64,000 nt of DNA, taken from NCBI GenBank assembly GCA_947623455.1, contig OX392538.1, positions 33,169,001 to 33,233,000 on the forward strand, written 5' to 3'. Shown here in pieces: positions 30,684-43,779 of this stretch. The translations under genes were made by a program, and so were the position numbers. The notes beneath the pieces are model-generated. The model was not told the DNA's origin. It was given only the letters and a program-made list of their open reading frames with translations, and did no database searches. Every line of letters starts with the position of its first letter. Position 1 is the first letter of the stretch. The DNA is from Mimachlamys varia. Its lineage: Eukaryota; Mollusca; Bivalvia; Pectinida; Pectinidae.

Positions 30684-31971
30684 TACCACAATACCCCGTG
30701 TTATTCCACTCTCAGACCATTGTATAAACGTGCTTACTGTTGGATAAATATATGTTATATACCACTAGTGGAATATGACCTTCCGGACTTTTGATTGGTT
30801 GAGAAGTTGAACTTTGACCGGAAATGATTATTGTTGACGACGTCATCGATTGTTGACGTCGTCACAACTTGGCGGTAATGTATTCGAGATGATGTGATTT
30901 CCCGCAAATCCGCGATTCACCCCAAAACAACACTGCAACTGCCGACTAAATATCATTGTGTTAGAAACAGGTCACACGACTCGTGGTTATTGGATATGGA
31001 ATATCTAACAGCCACTCGTTGTGTAACCTCTATTTATGCTTTTTACGCGAAAAAGGGAAAAGAAATGCAAAGATCCCTTTTTAATGAGCAAATGAGTATC
31101 ATCAATGGTTGGCTTCAAGACCCTCCTGGGATCTCTTGTTCAGTAAATAAATTACGTCGGATGAATGATTTTGAATCGTAATAATCTTGTACGTTTTGTG
31201 TTTGTATTTAGGAGGCTGTGATGTGTTCGTGTAAGTCTCCTTGCTAAAGTCAGAAAAGTGTGGTGATTTATAAGTGTTACCATACTGAAGTACACTGCCA
31301 AAGCGCCCAGCAGTACTTCCTACCCAGTCAAATAGTAGTGACAAATGATGAATCGGTCATTTGAAACCCTTAACGATGATCGTCGCTAGAGAAAAAGTTT
31401 AACTAAAGGTAAAAAGGGAGGAAGTGTCAACAAAAAAAAATCATACAGCAATATAGCACTCTGATAGTGTCATTTAAACACCTGTTTACACAAAATATAA
31501 CAAACAAAATAGCTAAGTGAAATGATATAAATTATATACACCTAACTCGCACATTTTTATTATCACTTTGCTTAATAAATCAGATTAGAACGATCGCTCC
31601 AGACTGAAATCAAGGTCAAAGTGCCCTTTAAACGCCACCATAGTTGTGTTAGAGGTGATTGAGATAAAATTATATTGTTATCTGATGTTGAAGATTAAAC
31701 TTATTAGACTGGTTATCCAAACGACACTTGACACATTAGTACAACAGAAGAATTCCGAAAAAAAAGTTCGAAAGCCCCCAAATTTACTGTTTTAACAAGA
31801 GCGATTATTTTAGTGCACATTAATTTCACGTTTGAACATATGTTTTGGGAATGAATTTTTTGTAGGACTAAATTTTCAATTTTAAAAACTGTTAAACCTA
31901 CCGTCAAAATTTAATTAAATTGATATTACAACATTATGACATTAATTGGCCAAACATGTTTTTTTTATTTG
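30684..31971. other. Non-coding with one dispersed repeat copy
   Basis: The segment 31195-31335 belongs to the same loosely conserved family as 62520-62680 and 63280-63440 (GTAAGTCTCCTTG..., GTGTTACCA, CTGCCAAAG). Two GACGTCGTC-like boxes at 30836-30866 form a short imperfect direct repeat. No gene is supported; the 95-codon frame at 30894-31181 has no recognisable domain. Confidence 0.4.
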
Positions 31972-32192
31972 CCGCGGGGGCAGAGTGGTTAAGTTGTTCC
32001 GACATTCTATTCCTAGCCCTCAACCTCTTAGTTTAGAGTTTGAATCCCATGTGCGGCAGTTGCCAGGTACTAACCGTAGGTCGGGTTTTTTTCCCCGTGT
32101 ACTCCGGCTTTCCTTCACCTCAAAAACCTGGCACATCCTTAAATTACCCTGGCTGGTAAAAGGACGTAAAACAAAATAAACCAAACTAAACC
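31972..32192 (+). mobile_element. tRNA-derived SINE, copy 2
   Basis: Same family as 23700-23911: A-box-like GGGGCAGAGTGGTTAAG (31976-31992), B-box-like GAGTTTGAATCCC (32036-32048), TTGCCAGGTACTAACCG, a central CCGTGTACTCCGGCTTTCCTTC block and a tail with AACAAAATAAACCAAACTAAACC-like A-rich sequence. It diverges from copy 1 by point changes, so the two insertions are not recent duplicates of each other. Confidence 0.8.
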
Positions 32193-35100
32193 ATGCGAGA
32201 GTAAGTATAAAACATCTCATCCAAATTAAAATCTGGAAGGCACACATATACTTAGGTGGTTTAATTGGCCTGATAAAAAGGTCAAACGTCAATCAAACTA
32301 CACAAGAAATGGCATACACATAGGTGTCCAGTACTTGTTGACATCGACAAGGTAATCTTAAGAAAACACACTACAGATAACTACATTGACTGTACTATAC
32401 ACATCGCATTACGTGAGATATCAATGATTTGTTATACACTTAAGCTTAACAATCACATTATCACGGTGTCAATAAATCGTGTCAGAACGATAGTTTGTTT
32501 TACGTAACGGGATTTCAAACAACTTTTAAACGACCTCATATTTGCCTAAGACCTAAGGGAGCTCACTTTTGTATGATAACCAAATGTCATTTTAGTTACA
32601 CCAATTTATAATATGAGAACGAATACAAGAAATATATATTAACTATACAAACTTATGGCACAGGGATACGAGAGATGCACGTGATGGAGATTATGGGTCT
32701 TATGGTCGGCATCTTGGTCTCGTCGAGAAAACATTCTGCATGAAGATGGACGATTTTGAGTATGCTTACATTTAGTGATTAACAACGATGACTAAATTCT
32801 TATTTTGAGGATTGATGTTTACTTGGAAGTGTTAAAGATTTTTATGGCGGGTGCCGTCGATAAAGCAGAAAACGGTTACTCTTCCGAAACAACTGGTCTT
32901 ACTCTCTTGTACTTTTACGAGGGTCTCCATGTAAATCTTTTCTTTTTTCAAATTTGGTCTCTAGTTTAATCGATTTTGAGTTCGATTTATGGTTTTGTTG
33001 ACGCTTTGGTATTCCCTAATGTTTTTCTGACTACTGCATGGTTTCTGCTATAACAAGAGTGATCATGGATGCCAAAGGTGCATTTTAATTGAACGTCCAG
33101 GACAGGAAGCTGAAGGCCTCAGGTCAAATGTGAAAATTAATTTCTATTACAACACCACTGACTTTAATTTTTCCATGGCATATTCCAGGTGTGTCAACGC
33201 GTAGATGAATGTAACCCCTGGATATCGAGGATGCTACATAAATAATATAAGATCATTCCGCCGCGCAACACATTGGAAAGAAATATTACAAGATATTAAA
33301 ATGCGAATCCATGCATGGATAAGTGTCTTCTTCAATTTTGAAGGTGTAGATTTTCTATTAACATTTGTCTGGTATTTGCATATGATACTAGTTTAACGGC
33401 AATTGAATTGTGTGTTTCAGTTACCCCGATATTTAAGTGAAAACTTTTACTTGTGTAGATTGTTTTTGGTTATTCAATATAATTGTATAACAGTCGTATA
33501 GTGAAGCGTGAAGTTGAATACATATGCGTGAGACGTTAACCATCGCCGTCAGTAATATTAGACCACATAATTCAATACTATTGGTAAGTACTTATGATAA
33601 TAGACGACAGTAATTTTATTTGTTAGATGTTTTTTACCACCTGATTTAGGAATACCCGGGATAAAATTACTGCTAAATTATGCCCTTTAAGGAATATGAC
33701 AGGTATACGCTTCAGCGTCAGCGCGGAATGCTTGGTAACCCTGGAGTTTAAAGGGACATTGTTAGGGTTTTTCCCCCATTTGTACACCCTACGAACAACT
33801 AGTGTCATTTAAGGGCGGTTTACCAGTTTGTGCAAAGCGAGTTTGTATTAAGTATCGCTTTCAGTAGAAGCCGATTTGATTCATATCAGTCAAATGCAAT
33901 ATGATCAGTCAAATGCAAAAATCAGTTTATTATTTAACAAATATTGTATGACACTGAGGGCAATGTATGAGTTTAGTGCATCATTACCTTCCCATTGGCT
34001 ACACACATGGGTGCTAAGCGATAGGGCCCGCTCACCCGGGCACTATCAAATTTGGTGCGATGTTCAACGTGAATATATTATGACGTCTCTATTAAGTTAC
34101 GTCACATTACGCCGTGCTACTGTTCTGCTTGACAATGGCTGACTCTGGAAACGACCCAAAGCTGGCCATGGTATATCACAATAGAACGAGTTTTGCTGTA
34201 TACATATGTATTTAAATTAAAGATTGATGTACTAAGCCTGTGGCCCAGGTACTATCCCATCACTCGGCCATACTATGAGGCAATAGTGCCCTCTCAACAG
34301 GGCCATAATAGATAATTATGGATTGGTCAGTCACCCAAAAATATGTATATGGACCGAAGCGAAGTGACATGCAATATTTGTTATATTATACCGAATATAT
34401 CGATAAGACCACATACTATACAATAAAAACAGTCATTAAGTCATATGCCATTTTGCTCATTGTCTGGAATAATGACGTCACTACATTAATTGTATATTAA
34501 GTCATTCTGCAATTATGACGTCAAAATATATAGCGTCGGCCCGTAGGCTTCGACTCTTGGCCAATATACGAAAATAGTGACCGGAGCAACTACTAGTATC
34601 GTATAGGCACTTAAATGAATGAATAGGGTATAATATATGTAAGTAGTGATCCCTGCTTAGTAAGTTCATTAAGCATCAGTGTGTTGTTGATGACACATGT
34701 CTAATTACAGCATCATTCACTGATTTAGTTGCCACTATTCGCACACACCTAAACACAGTCGGTTTCACATCTACAGCTATGTATATCTCCAACGTCTGCC
34801 GGACTGTAATCGTAGGTATGAATCCGTTGTTTTTAAAACATGTTTTCTGTTTGCATGGGTTTCTTTTATGTCAAGAGCTTGCGCTGAATTTCACTAATTT
34901 CGGTTTTGCAAGGAAAATTCACTAGTTTATAGGACACAATCAGGATCGTTTATGGTAATATGGGGGAAATATGTGTCGTAAGCAGACCTGTTTACCTAAA
35001 AGGAAAAGATATATTGTGAAAGTGTAACGATTGTGTACTCGTACCCACGACCCACAGGGCCGTCCGGACAAGGGGTGTCCGGGAGCCTGCCCCAAGAAAA

Positions 35101-35440
35101 TGTTTTATTCTAAGGTTGCCGTGACCTTGTATACCGGCAGGTATCGTCAACCAAAATCAGAGGATACTTTAGTATTCTTTTCTCCTTGTTCATTTTCACG
35201 GAACTCTGTATCAAAACAATTTCTTTTATTTCCTATTCTTTTGCTGTTTTCAGTATCCGATATTGTCAAAATCGCCGAACGATATGTGCCGAATTGGTCT
35301 TACAGTCAAAAAGGTCTACAATAGTACCACACAATCCCTCAACTCGGATTCGGGGTAATACATAACCCACTTCAGTGTTAGAATGATACATTATCTGAGA
35401 CTGACGCGGTCATTACATAATTTTAGGATATTTTGGCAAA
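32193..35440. other. Non-coding, 3.2 kb, no feature recognised
   Basis: No frame with a recognisable domain, no SINE head and no clear inverted repeats. Short frames at 33205, 33876, 34318 and 35031 look like chance. Confidence 0.4.
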
Positions 35441-36430
35441 CGTATTAAATAATTTACCTGGTGCCCAAATTGCATGATCGTAAATGGCGACTTATTTTGG
35501 AATCTTTAATTCTTCATTTATTATTTCTTCCAACATTAGCATGAGGCATCCTTCAATACAGGGTAGTTATCAGAAGCGTCAACAGTGTATTACATTTCAA
35601 ATTATGCCAACAGAAACACATTCCAATATCGTTTCCCTCCAAGTATTGGGTAACCAACACAGATACTTGATACAGATTATGTCACTCGCATAATAGCGAA
35701 TACAATTGTACAGGAATATTCATTATATAAAATGTCACATGATATCTTTATAACATTCAACATACACAGAAGGCATGGTGACACTCGTGTTTCGACAATA
35801 GAAATCGTTAACAAGAGTTCCCGGTACAGGAATTTGGTGCCTACCTAGGAGTTATTGTTTGTAGATTCTAGCATGTTTAACCAACCAGGTCAGAAGTACC
35901 GATGCGCCTTAAAGGGGTAGTGTATTTGTACAAACTGTATTTTAAAGAGATCACGATTAACAGTATACGTACGTAAAAGCACCTGCCGAATGACTAGTTA
36001 ACATAAATGATAGCATACATGAGCTGCCATGATAGTTGTAAATTTAAAAAACAAAACTTTTAAGTATTGTTTACATTGATTGTAGTCTCTGTATATACAG
36101 TGTATATATTTATTCTGTTTTAAGTTTACCACACCACACCATGACATCAAATCAGTTTCATTTCAACAATTTGACCGACTTTAGCATTGTGAAGAATGAA
36201 ACAGGTAAAAGTAACAAAAACACCCCTTCCTCGTAGAGGCAACCCTCAGCTAAAGGCCAAAATGAGTCAGTGATAAGGAAGTATAAAGCTTTTTGGAGAA
36301 AAGATAAGATCCCGAATTAAGAAGCGCCCAACGAATAATCCAATGAAAGTAGCAGGTACAATTTTAGTCAATATTTGCAGTTCAGCCGGGACAATTAAAT
36401 ATATTTATATATATATAACACCGTTCATGA
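35440..36430. repeat. Repeat block A, partner of 43780-45570
   Basis: Three successive landmarks are shared in order with block B: the TCAACAGTGTATTACATT to TAGCGAAT segment (35577-35700 vs 43783-43885), the TTAAAGGGGTAGT to GAAGAATGAA segment (35910-36205 vs 44672-44975), and the AAAGGCCAA to AAAGTAGCAGGTA segment (36250-36360 vs 45415-45525). Block B is longer through insertion. The pair brackets the 1.6-kb tandem array. Confidence 0.55.
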
Positions 36431-36557
36431 TTAATAATACTGCCCTGCAGGTAGGGCTTAATAATTGTACCTGCTGCCCTAATTGCATGTTCGTAGAAGG
36501 CGATAAATCTTTGGATCTTATCTTTTCTATTATTTCTAAACAACTTTCTCCTTAATA

Positions 36558-36655
36558 ATGTCTCCGTTGGCGCAACCTCACGTTTGGCCTTTAGTTGAGC
36601 GTTCGCCCCTGGGAGGAAGGCTATCGGTTCTGGCCCCAGGCAGAAAAATACCCGA
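36558..36655 (+). mobile_element. Possible tRNA-like SINE head
   Basis: TTTAGTTGAGCGTTCGCCCCTGG followed by CTATCGGTTCTGGCCCC has an A-box/B-box-like layout at the usual distance. The body after it shows no second copy in this window, so this is a weak call. Confidence 0.3.
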
Positions 36656-37117
36656 GTCTCTTAAATTATTGAAGTATATCGAAATTTGGTCTAAGGTATC
36701 ATCGAGTGCAGTAACTGACCCCATACCATACAATTCTTCTATTTAGATGGATGTTCATGTTTATTAACAAAATTAACTAAAAACTTCTTGACAGAAGAAG
36801 AAGCAGTTCTGTATAAATCGACGGTGTTGGTCCCAGAAGCGCCCCGATCAGTCATGCGATACCGTCAGTCGTTCTTTGAAGGTATCATGTTCGTGTGTTT
36901 CACGGGCAGAATATAAAGGATTACAGGTGTTTCGAATATCAAAAGTGAGCGACCAGGTGGGTTTAAATTGATATAGAGGGGAGATTTTAGCAGCTCTATT
37001 CAACTTTAACCGAAACTAATTACAGCGCTAACTACTATCATGTTATATCTTGCGTGCGAGGAACATGAGACGTCATTAGGCAAACTTGATTGAAATGTAA
37101 AAAACCACCCCTAAAAA

Positions 37118-37582
37118 ATGTCAAAACGCCATGATCATATCTTTTTTGAGCAAAAAACACAACTAGAAAACTGTAGCCTCATATGTATATATAGTTTGGT
37201 CGAGATGTATTTAACGGACGGAGCTCATTTGAATATCCCCAACGATCGCGTTGGTCAACTGATTGGTCCCATAAGTCCTAAATTTCGTCTAAAAATAAGC
37301 GATAAATACTAATAGTTGAGCAATTACATAACAATATCAGTGTTGTTGACAATTACAGTTGTGTTAACGTACAACGCACCAAAAAAGCGTGCGTTCATCG
37401 AGCACACACCGTTCATAAATCGTAAGCCGATGGTGCCACAAGTGGGCGATCTAAAGATCGTTCGTTCATCTGTGCGGCTGAAAACACGCAATTTGGTACA
37501 GCTGGTCGCTAAATATTACGGAATAAAAAGGTACGGAACACTCTTATCGGAACACTTTATAATTCGCATCATATGCATTTAG
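37118..37582 (+). CDS. Paired short frames in tandem unit 1 (64 codons, two stops, 88 codons), hypothetical
   Basis: A 64-codon ATG frame ends TAA, is followed at once by TAG, and then continues in the same frame for 88 codons from a TTG. Identical pairs lie at 38744-39208 and 40355-40819; the only residue change noted is L to V in the second frame. Because the non-coding parts of the units are equally conserved, this is not evidence of selection. The second frame starts with a short hydrophobic run (YITISVLLTITVVLTY) and then is basic. No family is recognised; no splice sites or Kozak context were seen. It may be chance. Confidence 0.15.
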
Positions 37583-38141
37583 ACGAGGTTAAATTTACAA
37601 TATACAGTGAATTGTATTACAGTGAGAATGAGACAGTCAAAAACGGGTTTAGCTCCTAGGTAACAGAACTTGTAAATAGCATGCCGGAGTTAATTACCTG
37701 CATGTGACTGGCGATCCGCCACGACAGCTAATAAGATGAACCGAGTGACCGTTGTGAGAACAAAACTGATTCTTATAAACAGTTCTTTGAACCACCCCAC
37801 TTTACCTGTGTCTTCACACCTAAGCGAGTGATGTAACTGCATAAGGCCAGAGAGGTATAAAATATGGGCTATGTGCAGGTAAAAACTGATAATGTTTACC
37901 GGAATGAAAACGTGTCTGTATGTGTTGAAAGTAAACTTTAGCTTTTTGATCTGTTTAAAAAAAGCACCAAACCGTATCTATGGTTAAAATAATTTAGAGA
38001 ATACCGAAGCGTTAACAAAATCATAATCCAAACTCAACATCGATTAATCGGGGGGCAAAATGTGAACAAAGGAAAGATTACATGTAGTTAAGTCATCTCT
38101 CGATTTAAACTACGATTGTCATCGCACAATGTTAGTTATTT

Positions 38142-38163
38142 CTCCCGCACAGATGTGCGGGAG
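38142..38163. repeat. 10-bp-stem hairpin in each tandem unit
   Basis: CTCCCGCACA, a GA loop, then TGTGCGGGAG, extended outward by TTATT/AATAA and by an outer arm GCACAATGTTAG/CTAACATCGTGC. Equivalent positions are 39753-39774 and 41379-41400. In the third unit one stem base is changed (TATGCGGGAG). It could form a cruciform or an RNA stem; no function is known. Confidence 0.8.
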
Positions 38164-41100
38164 TAATAATCGCCAAAGATCGCATCGTTCTAACATCGTG
38201 CACACTTAGTGAACTTACTGTTGACACATCATTCACACACCACACATCGGGTAATACAAGCTGTGCGACCCCTCAACTAACTTTAATTGGACAGACACAT
38301 GTACTGTGATAAACATATGAAAAATATTGTGAAACAATAGACTGAATGTGAAACATCTTTTGTAGTCATATGTATTAAAATTTGAACACTTGCCAAAATG
38401 TTGACTTAACATTGCATGTTGTAACCTTGAAATCTATGCTATTTATTTACACCAGATAAAAGAAGCGCCCCGATCAGTCATGCGATACCGTCAGTCGTTC
38501 TTTGAAGGTATCATGTTCGTGTGTTTCACGGGCAGAATATAAAGGATTACAGGTGTTTCGAATATCAAAAGTGAGCGACCAGGTGGGTTTAAATTGATAT
38601 AGAGGGGAGATTTTAGCAGCTCTATTCAACTTTAACCAAACCTAATTACAGCACTAACTACTATCATGTTATATCTTGCGTGCGAGGAACATGAGACGTC
38701 ATTAGGCAAACTTGATTGAAATGTAAAAAACCACCCCTAAAAAATGTCAAAACGCCATGATCATATCTTTTTTGAGCAAAAAACACAACTAGAAAACTGT
38801 AGCCTCATATGTATATATAGTTTGGTCGAGATGTATTTAACGGACGGAGCTCATTTGAATATCCCAAACGATCGCGTTGGTCAACTGATTGGTCCCATAA
38901 GTCCTAAATTTCGTCTAAAAATAAGCGATAAATACTAATAGTTGAGCAATTACATAACAATATCAGTGTTGTTGACAATTACAGTTGTGGTAACGTACAA
39001 CGCACCAAAAAAGCGTGCGTTCATCGAGCACACACCGTTCATAAATCGTAAGCCGATGGTGCCACAAGTGGGCGATCTAAAGATCGTTCGTTCATCTGTG
39101 CGGCTGAAAACACGCAATTTGGTACAGCTGGTCGCTAAATATTACGGAATAAAAAGGTACGGAACACTCTTATCGGAACACTTTATAATTCGCATCATAT
39201 GCATTTAGACGAGGTTAAATTTACAATATATAGTGAATTGTATTACAGTGAGAATGAGACAGTCAAACACGGGTTTAGCTCCTAGGTAACAGAACTTGTA
39301 AATAGCATGCCGGAGTTAATTACCTGCCTGTGACTGGCGATCCGCCACGACAGCTAATAAGATGAACCGAGTGACCGTTGTGAGAACAAAACTGATTCTT
39401 ATGAACAGTTCTTTGAACCACCCCACTTTACCTGTGTCTTCACACCTAAGCGAGTGATGTAACTGCATAAGGCCAGAGAGGTATAAAATATGGGCTATGT
39501 GCAGGTAAAAACTGACAATGTTTACCGGAATGAAAACGTGTCTGTATGTGTTGAAAGTAAACTTTAGCTTTTTGATCTGTTTAAAAAAAGCACCAAACCG
39601 TATCTATGGTTAAAATAATTTAGAGAATAAATCATAATCCAAACTCAACATCGATTAATCGGGGGGCAAAATGTGAACAAAGGAAAGATTACATGTAGTT
39701 AAGTCATCTCTCGATTTAAACTACGATTGTCATCGCACAATGTTAGTTATTTCTCCCGCACAGATGTGCGGGAGTAATAATCGCCAAAGATCGCATCGTT
39801 CTAACATCGTGCACACTTAGTGAACTTACTGTTGACACCTCATTCACACACCACACATCGGGTAATACAAGCTGTGCGACCCCTCAACTAACTTTAATTG
39901 GACAGACACATGTACTGTGATAAACCTATGAAAAATATTGTGAAACAATAGACTGAATGTGAAACATCTTTTGTAGTCATATGTATTAAAATTTGAACAC
40001 TTGCCAAAATGTTGACTTAACATTGCATGTTGTAACCTTGAAATCTATGCTATTTATTTACACCAGATAAAAGAAGCGCCCCGATCAGTCATGCGATACC
40101 GTCAGTCGTTCTTTGAAGGTATCATGTTCGTGTTTTTCACGGGCAGAATATAAAGGATTACAGGTGTTTCGAATATCAAAAGTGAGCGACCAGGTGGGTT
40201 TAAATTGATATAGAGGGGAGATTTTAGCAGCTCTATTCAACTTTAACCGAAACTAATTACAGCACTAACTACTATCATGTTATATCTTGCGTGCGAGGAA
40301 CATGAGACGTCATTAGGCAAACTTGATTGAAATGTAAAAAACCACCCCTAAAAAATGTCAAAACGCCATGATCATATCTTTTTTGAGCAAAAAACACAAC
40401 TAGAAAACTGTAGCCTCATATGTATATATAGTTTGGTCGAGATGTATTTAACGGACGGAGCTCATTTGAATATCCCAAACGATCGCGTTGGTCAACTGAT
40501 TGGTCCCATAAGTCCTAAATTTCGTCTAAAAATAAGCGATAAATACTAATAGTTGAGCAATTACATAACAATATCAGTGTTGTTGACAATTACAGTTGTG
40601 GTAACGTACAACGCACCAAAAAAGCGTGCGTTCATCGAGCACACACCGTTCATAAATCGTAAGCCGATGGTGCCACAAGTGGGCGATCTAAAGATCGTTC
40701 GTTCATCTGTGCGGCTGAAAACACGCAATTTGGTACAGCTGGTCGCTAAATATTACGGAATAAAAAGGTACGGAACACTCTTATCGGAACACTTTATAAT
40801 TCGCATCATATGCATTTAGACGAGGTTAAATTTACAATATATAGTGAATTGTATTACAGTGAGAATGAGACAGTCAAAAACGGGTTTAGCTCCTAGGTAA
40901 CAGAACTTGTAAATAGCATGCCGGAGTTAATTACCTGCCTGTGACTGGCGATCCGCCACGACAGCTAATAAGATGAACCGAGTGACCGTTGTGAGAACAA
41001 AACTGATTCTTATGAACAGTTCTTTGAACCACCCCACTTTACCTGTGTCTTCACACCTAAGCGAGTGATGTAACTGCATAAGGCCAGAGAGGTATAAAAT

Positions 41101-42105
41101 ATGGGCTATGTGCAGGTAAAAACTGACAATGTTTACCGGAATGAAAACGTGTCTGTATGTGTTGAAAGTAAACTTTAGCTTTTTGATCTGTTTAAAAAAA
41201 GCACCAAACCGTATCTATGGTTAAAATAATTTAGAGAATACCGAAGCGTTAACAAAATCATAATCCAAACTCAACATCGATTAATCGGGGGGCAAAATGT
41301 GAACAAAGGAAAGATTACATGTAGTTAAGTCATCTCTCGATTTAAACTACGATTGTCATCGCACAATGTTAGTTATTTCTCCCGCACAGATATGCGGGAG
41401 TAATAATCGCCAAAGATCGCATCGTTCTAACATCGTGCACACTTAGTGAACTTACTGTTGACACATCATTCACACACCACACATCGGGTAATACAAACTG
41501 TGCGACCCCTCAACTAACTTTAATTGGACAGACACATGTACTGTGATAAACCTATGAAAAATATTGTGAAACAATAGACTGAATGTGAAACATCTTTTGT
41601 AGTCATATGTATTAAAATTTGAACACTTGCCAAAATGTTGACTTAACATTGCATGTTGTAACCTTGAAATATAAGCGATTTATTTACACCAGATAAAAGA
41701 AGCGCCCCGATCAGTCATGCGATACCGTCAGTCGTTCTTTGAAGGTATCATGTTCGTGTGTTTCACGGGCAGAATATAAAGGATTACAGGTGTTTCGAAT
41801 ATCAAAAGTGAGCGACCAGGTGGGTTTAAATTGATATAGAGGGGAGATTTTAACAGCTCTATTCAACTTTAACCGAAACAAATTACAGCAATAACTACTA
41901 TCATGTTATATCTTGCGTGCGAGCAACATGAGACGTCATTAGGCAAACTTGATTGAAATGTAAAAAAACGCCATGATCATATCTTTTTTGAGCAAAAAAC
42001 AAAACTAGAGTACTGTAGCCTCATATGTATATAGAGTTTGGTCGAGATGTATTTAACGGACGGAGCTCATTTGAATATTCCCAACGATTGCGTTGGTCAA
42101 CTGAT

Positions 42106-43613
42106 GTTATAGACAGCTTGGGGGACTAACTAGCTAAATTATGATGTTCGTGTGGATAGTGTCAACGTTTTTGTAATATGAAATTACCATCAAAATTCGA
42201 CAAAATATTGAGAATTAGTAACGATAATTATTAAGTTTCATTTAATGATTATGGCATTTGACTATGAATATAATTTGCTTGTTAATAGTACCAACACTAA
42301 TGCAGTGAACGTTGTCGAGAAAAAGACAATCGACAAATTATTAAGCAAGTGATTTAGTATGGATAACTGTTGAATTTGATTTGAGGATTAGGACATTTGA
42401 CAGAACAAAGTTGTGCTTATACGCCGTAAATCGCCCACTACCTAAATTGTACAACGTTCATATCTCTTACCTTTAAACGTGATACTTACAAAACATCCCT
42501 CATTGATCGGAAGGTGTTTATACCTGTGACATAATATAATCGCATTTATATGTGACTCGTCTTTATTTAATCAGATGATAAAAAAGCCTTATCGATCAAA
42601 TTACTGTCGTTCCATTATCAACAGGTTATCGGAAGCCGTGATCAACCATATGAAACATGTTTAATGACACGTTGTAACTGTATATCCGACAAGTATCGCC
42701 TTCTGCACTTGACCTAAATTAGCAAAAAACGCTGGGCCATACAAACATTACTACATACAAACCAATTTTTGGAAAAACCTAGCCGCTTCATCTCGGTATT
42801 AATTTTGTTTATTGAAACACCAACGCGGACTTTTCTTGTCGATATAAGAAATGTGCATTACTAGTGACTATTTTTCAGGTTTTACTTCCTACAATATTTC
42901 AAGCTCAGAGGGTAAACAGTACGAGGGCTCAAACCAGTACATGACCAGTTAATTAATTTTAGGCAACCAACTGATAAGCTGTAAGACTGACTGGTTCATT
43001 TACCTGTTATTCAAAGATTATTATTGAGCCTTAGGCCTGGTCACATTATACGTGTACTAAAACAGGTTAATCAGTTGCTTCTTCCCCTCTTTATGCTGTA
43101 TGTTAAGCACGGAAAAGCTACGACACGTCTTGACCGTGGAGTATAACTAATTGCATGCGTTCCTCATTCGGGCGAACGTGCCATAAAGAGCCATATCCAG
43201 TCAAATAAATGCCCCTATCGTGTGCTTTAGACACTTGAGATCACAATGACAATAAAAGTATGTCATATTACATCTTCTAAAAAGAATTGAATTTATTCAA
43301 TAACCTCTTATCATATACAGCTTATGTTTGAATATATAAAGAAAGTTTATGTAATGACAAGGGTATATTACAAACGTACATGAATATATATGTGCCATAC
43401 TTGTATATTTTTTGTAGTTTTCTATATAATTTGTCTATTTAGATGTCCCTAACCCGCATTACTTGAGCAGTCTAGTGCCCCATTTGGGTGATCCTATGAT
43501 CTTTCAAAATGCCTAATAATTTCAAATGGATGTTCGGATAGCCAAAACAAAAACGACAGGATAAGTCAATATTCTTTTGCATATTATGAATCATTTGTCT
43601 CGCACTTATGATC
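42106..43613. other. Non-coding, no feature recognised
   Basis: This stretch follows the truncated fourth tandem unit. No gene, repeat boundary or RNA could be supported. Confidence 0.4.
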
Positions 43614-43775
43614 TGTGGAGGTAGTGTCGCTGTCAAAAAGCCCTTAAATTGTTTATGTTTTTTTTCTGAGGGCTGATTTGGTCGGTTAATAATATGATAC
43701 TGTGGAGGTTATGTCGCTGTCAAAAAGCCCTTTGATTTTTTTTATGTTTTTCCAAGGGCTGATAAGGTCGGTTAA
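43614..43775. repeat. 87-bp tandem repeat, two copies
   Basis: TGTGGAGGTWRTGTCGCTGTC, then AAAAAGCCCT, a T-rich stretch, and AGGGCTGATWWGGTCGGTTAA occurs at 43614 and again at 43701. Within each unit AGCCCT and AGGGCT can pair, giving a small hairpin. Confidence 0.75.
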
Positions 43776-43779
43776 GAAG

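Larger units (their letters stand above)
36835..42105. repeat. 1.6-kb tandem array, 3.25 head-to-tail copies
   Basis: Unit starts (AGAAGCGCCCCGATCAGTCA) fall at 36835, 38461, 40072 and 41699, giving units of 1,626, 1,611, 1,627 and about 407 bp (partial). Unit 2 lacks 15 bp (CCGAAGCGTTAACAA region, near 39627). Units 1-3 differ by only scattered bases. The partial unit 4 is more diverged, has a small deletion near 41962, and ends abruptly at 42105. Each full unit carries the same 64- and 88-codon frames and a strong hairpin. Nothing identifies it as a known transposon. It fits a recent segmental tandem amplification or a young satellite. Confidence 0.9.

Noticed and set aside
30894..31181. 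95-codon plus-strand frame as a gene
   Set aside because: No domain, no splice sites, overlaps repeat edge; composition looks non-coding.
36835..42105. CRISPR-like or microsatellite array
   Set aside because: The unit is 1.6 kb with no short spaced repeats; it is a segmental tandem array in a eukaryotic genome.
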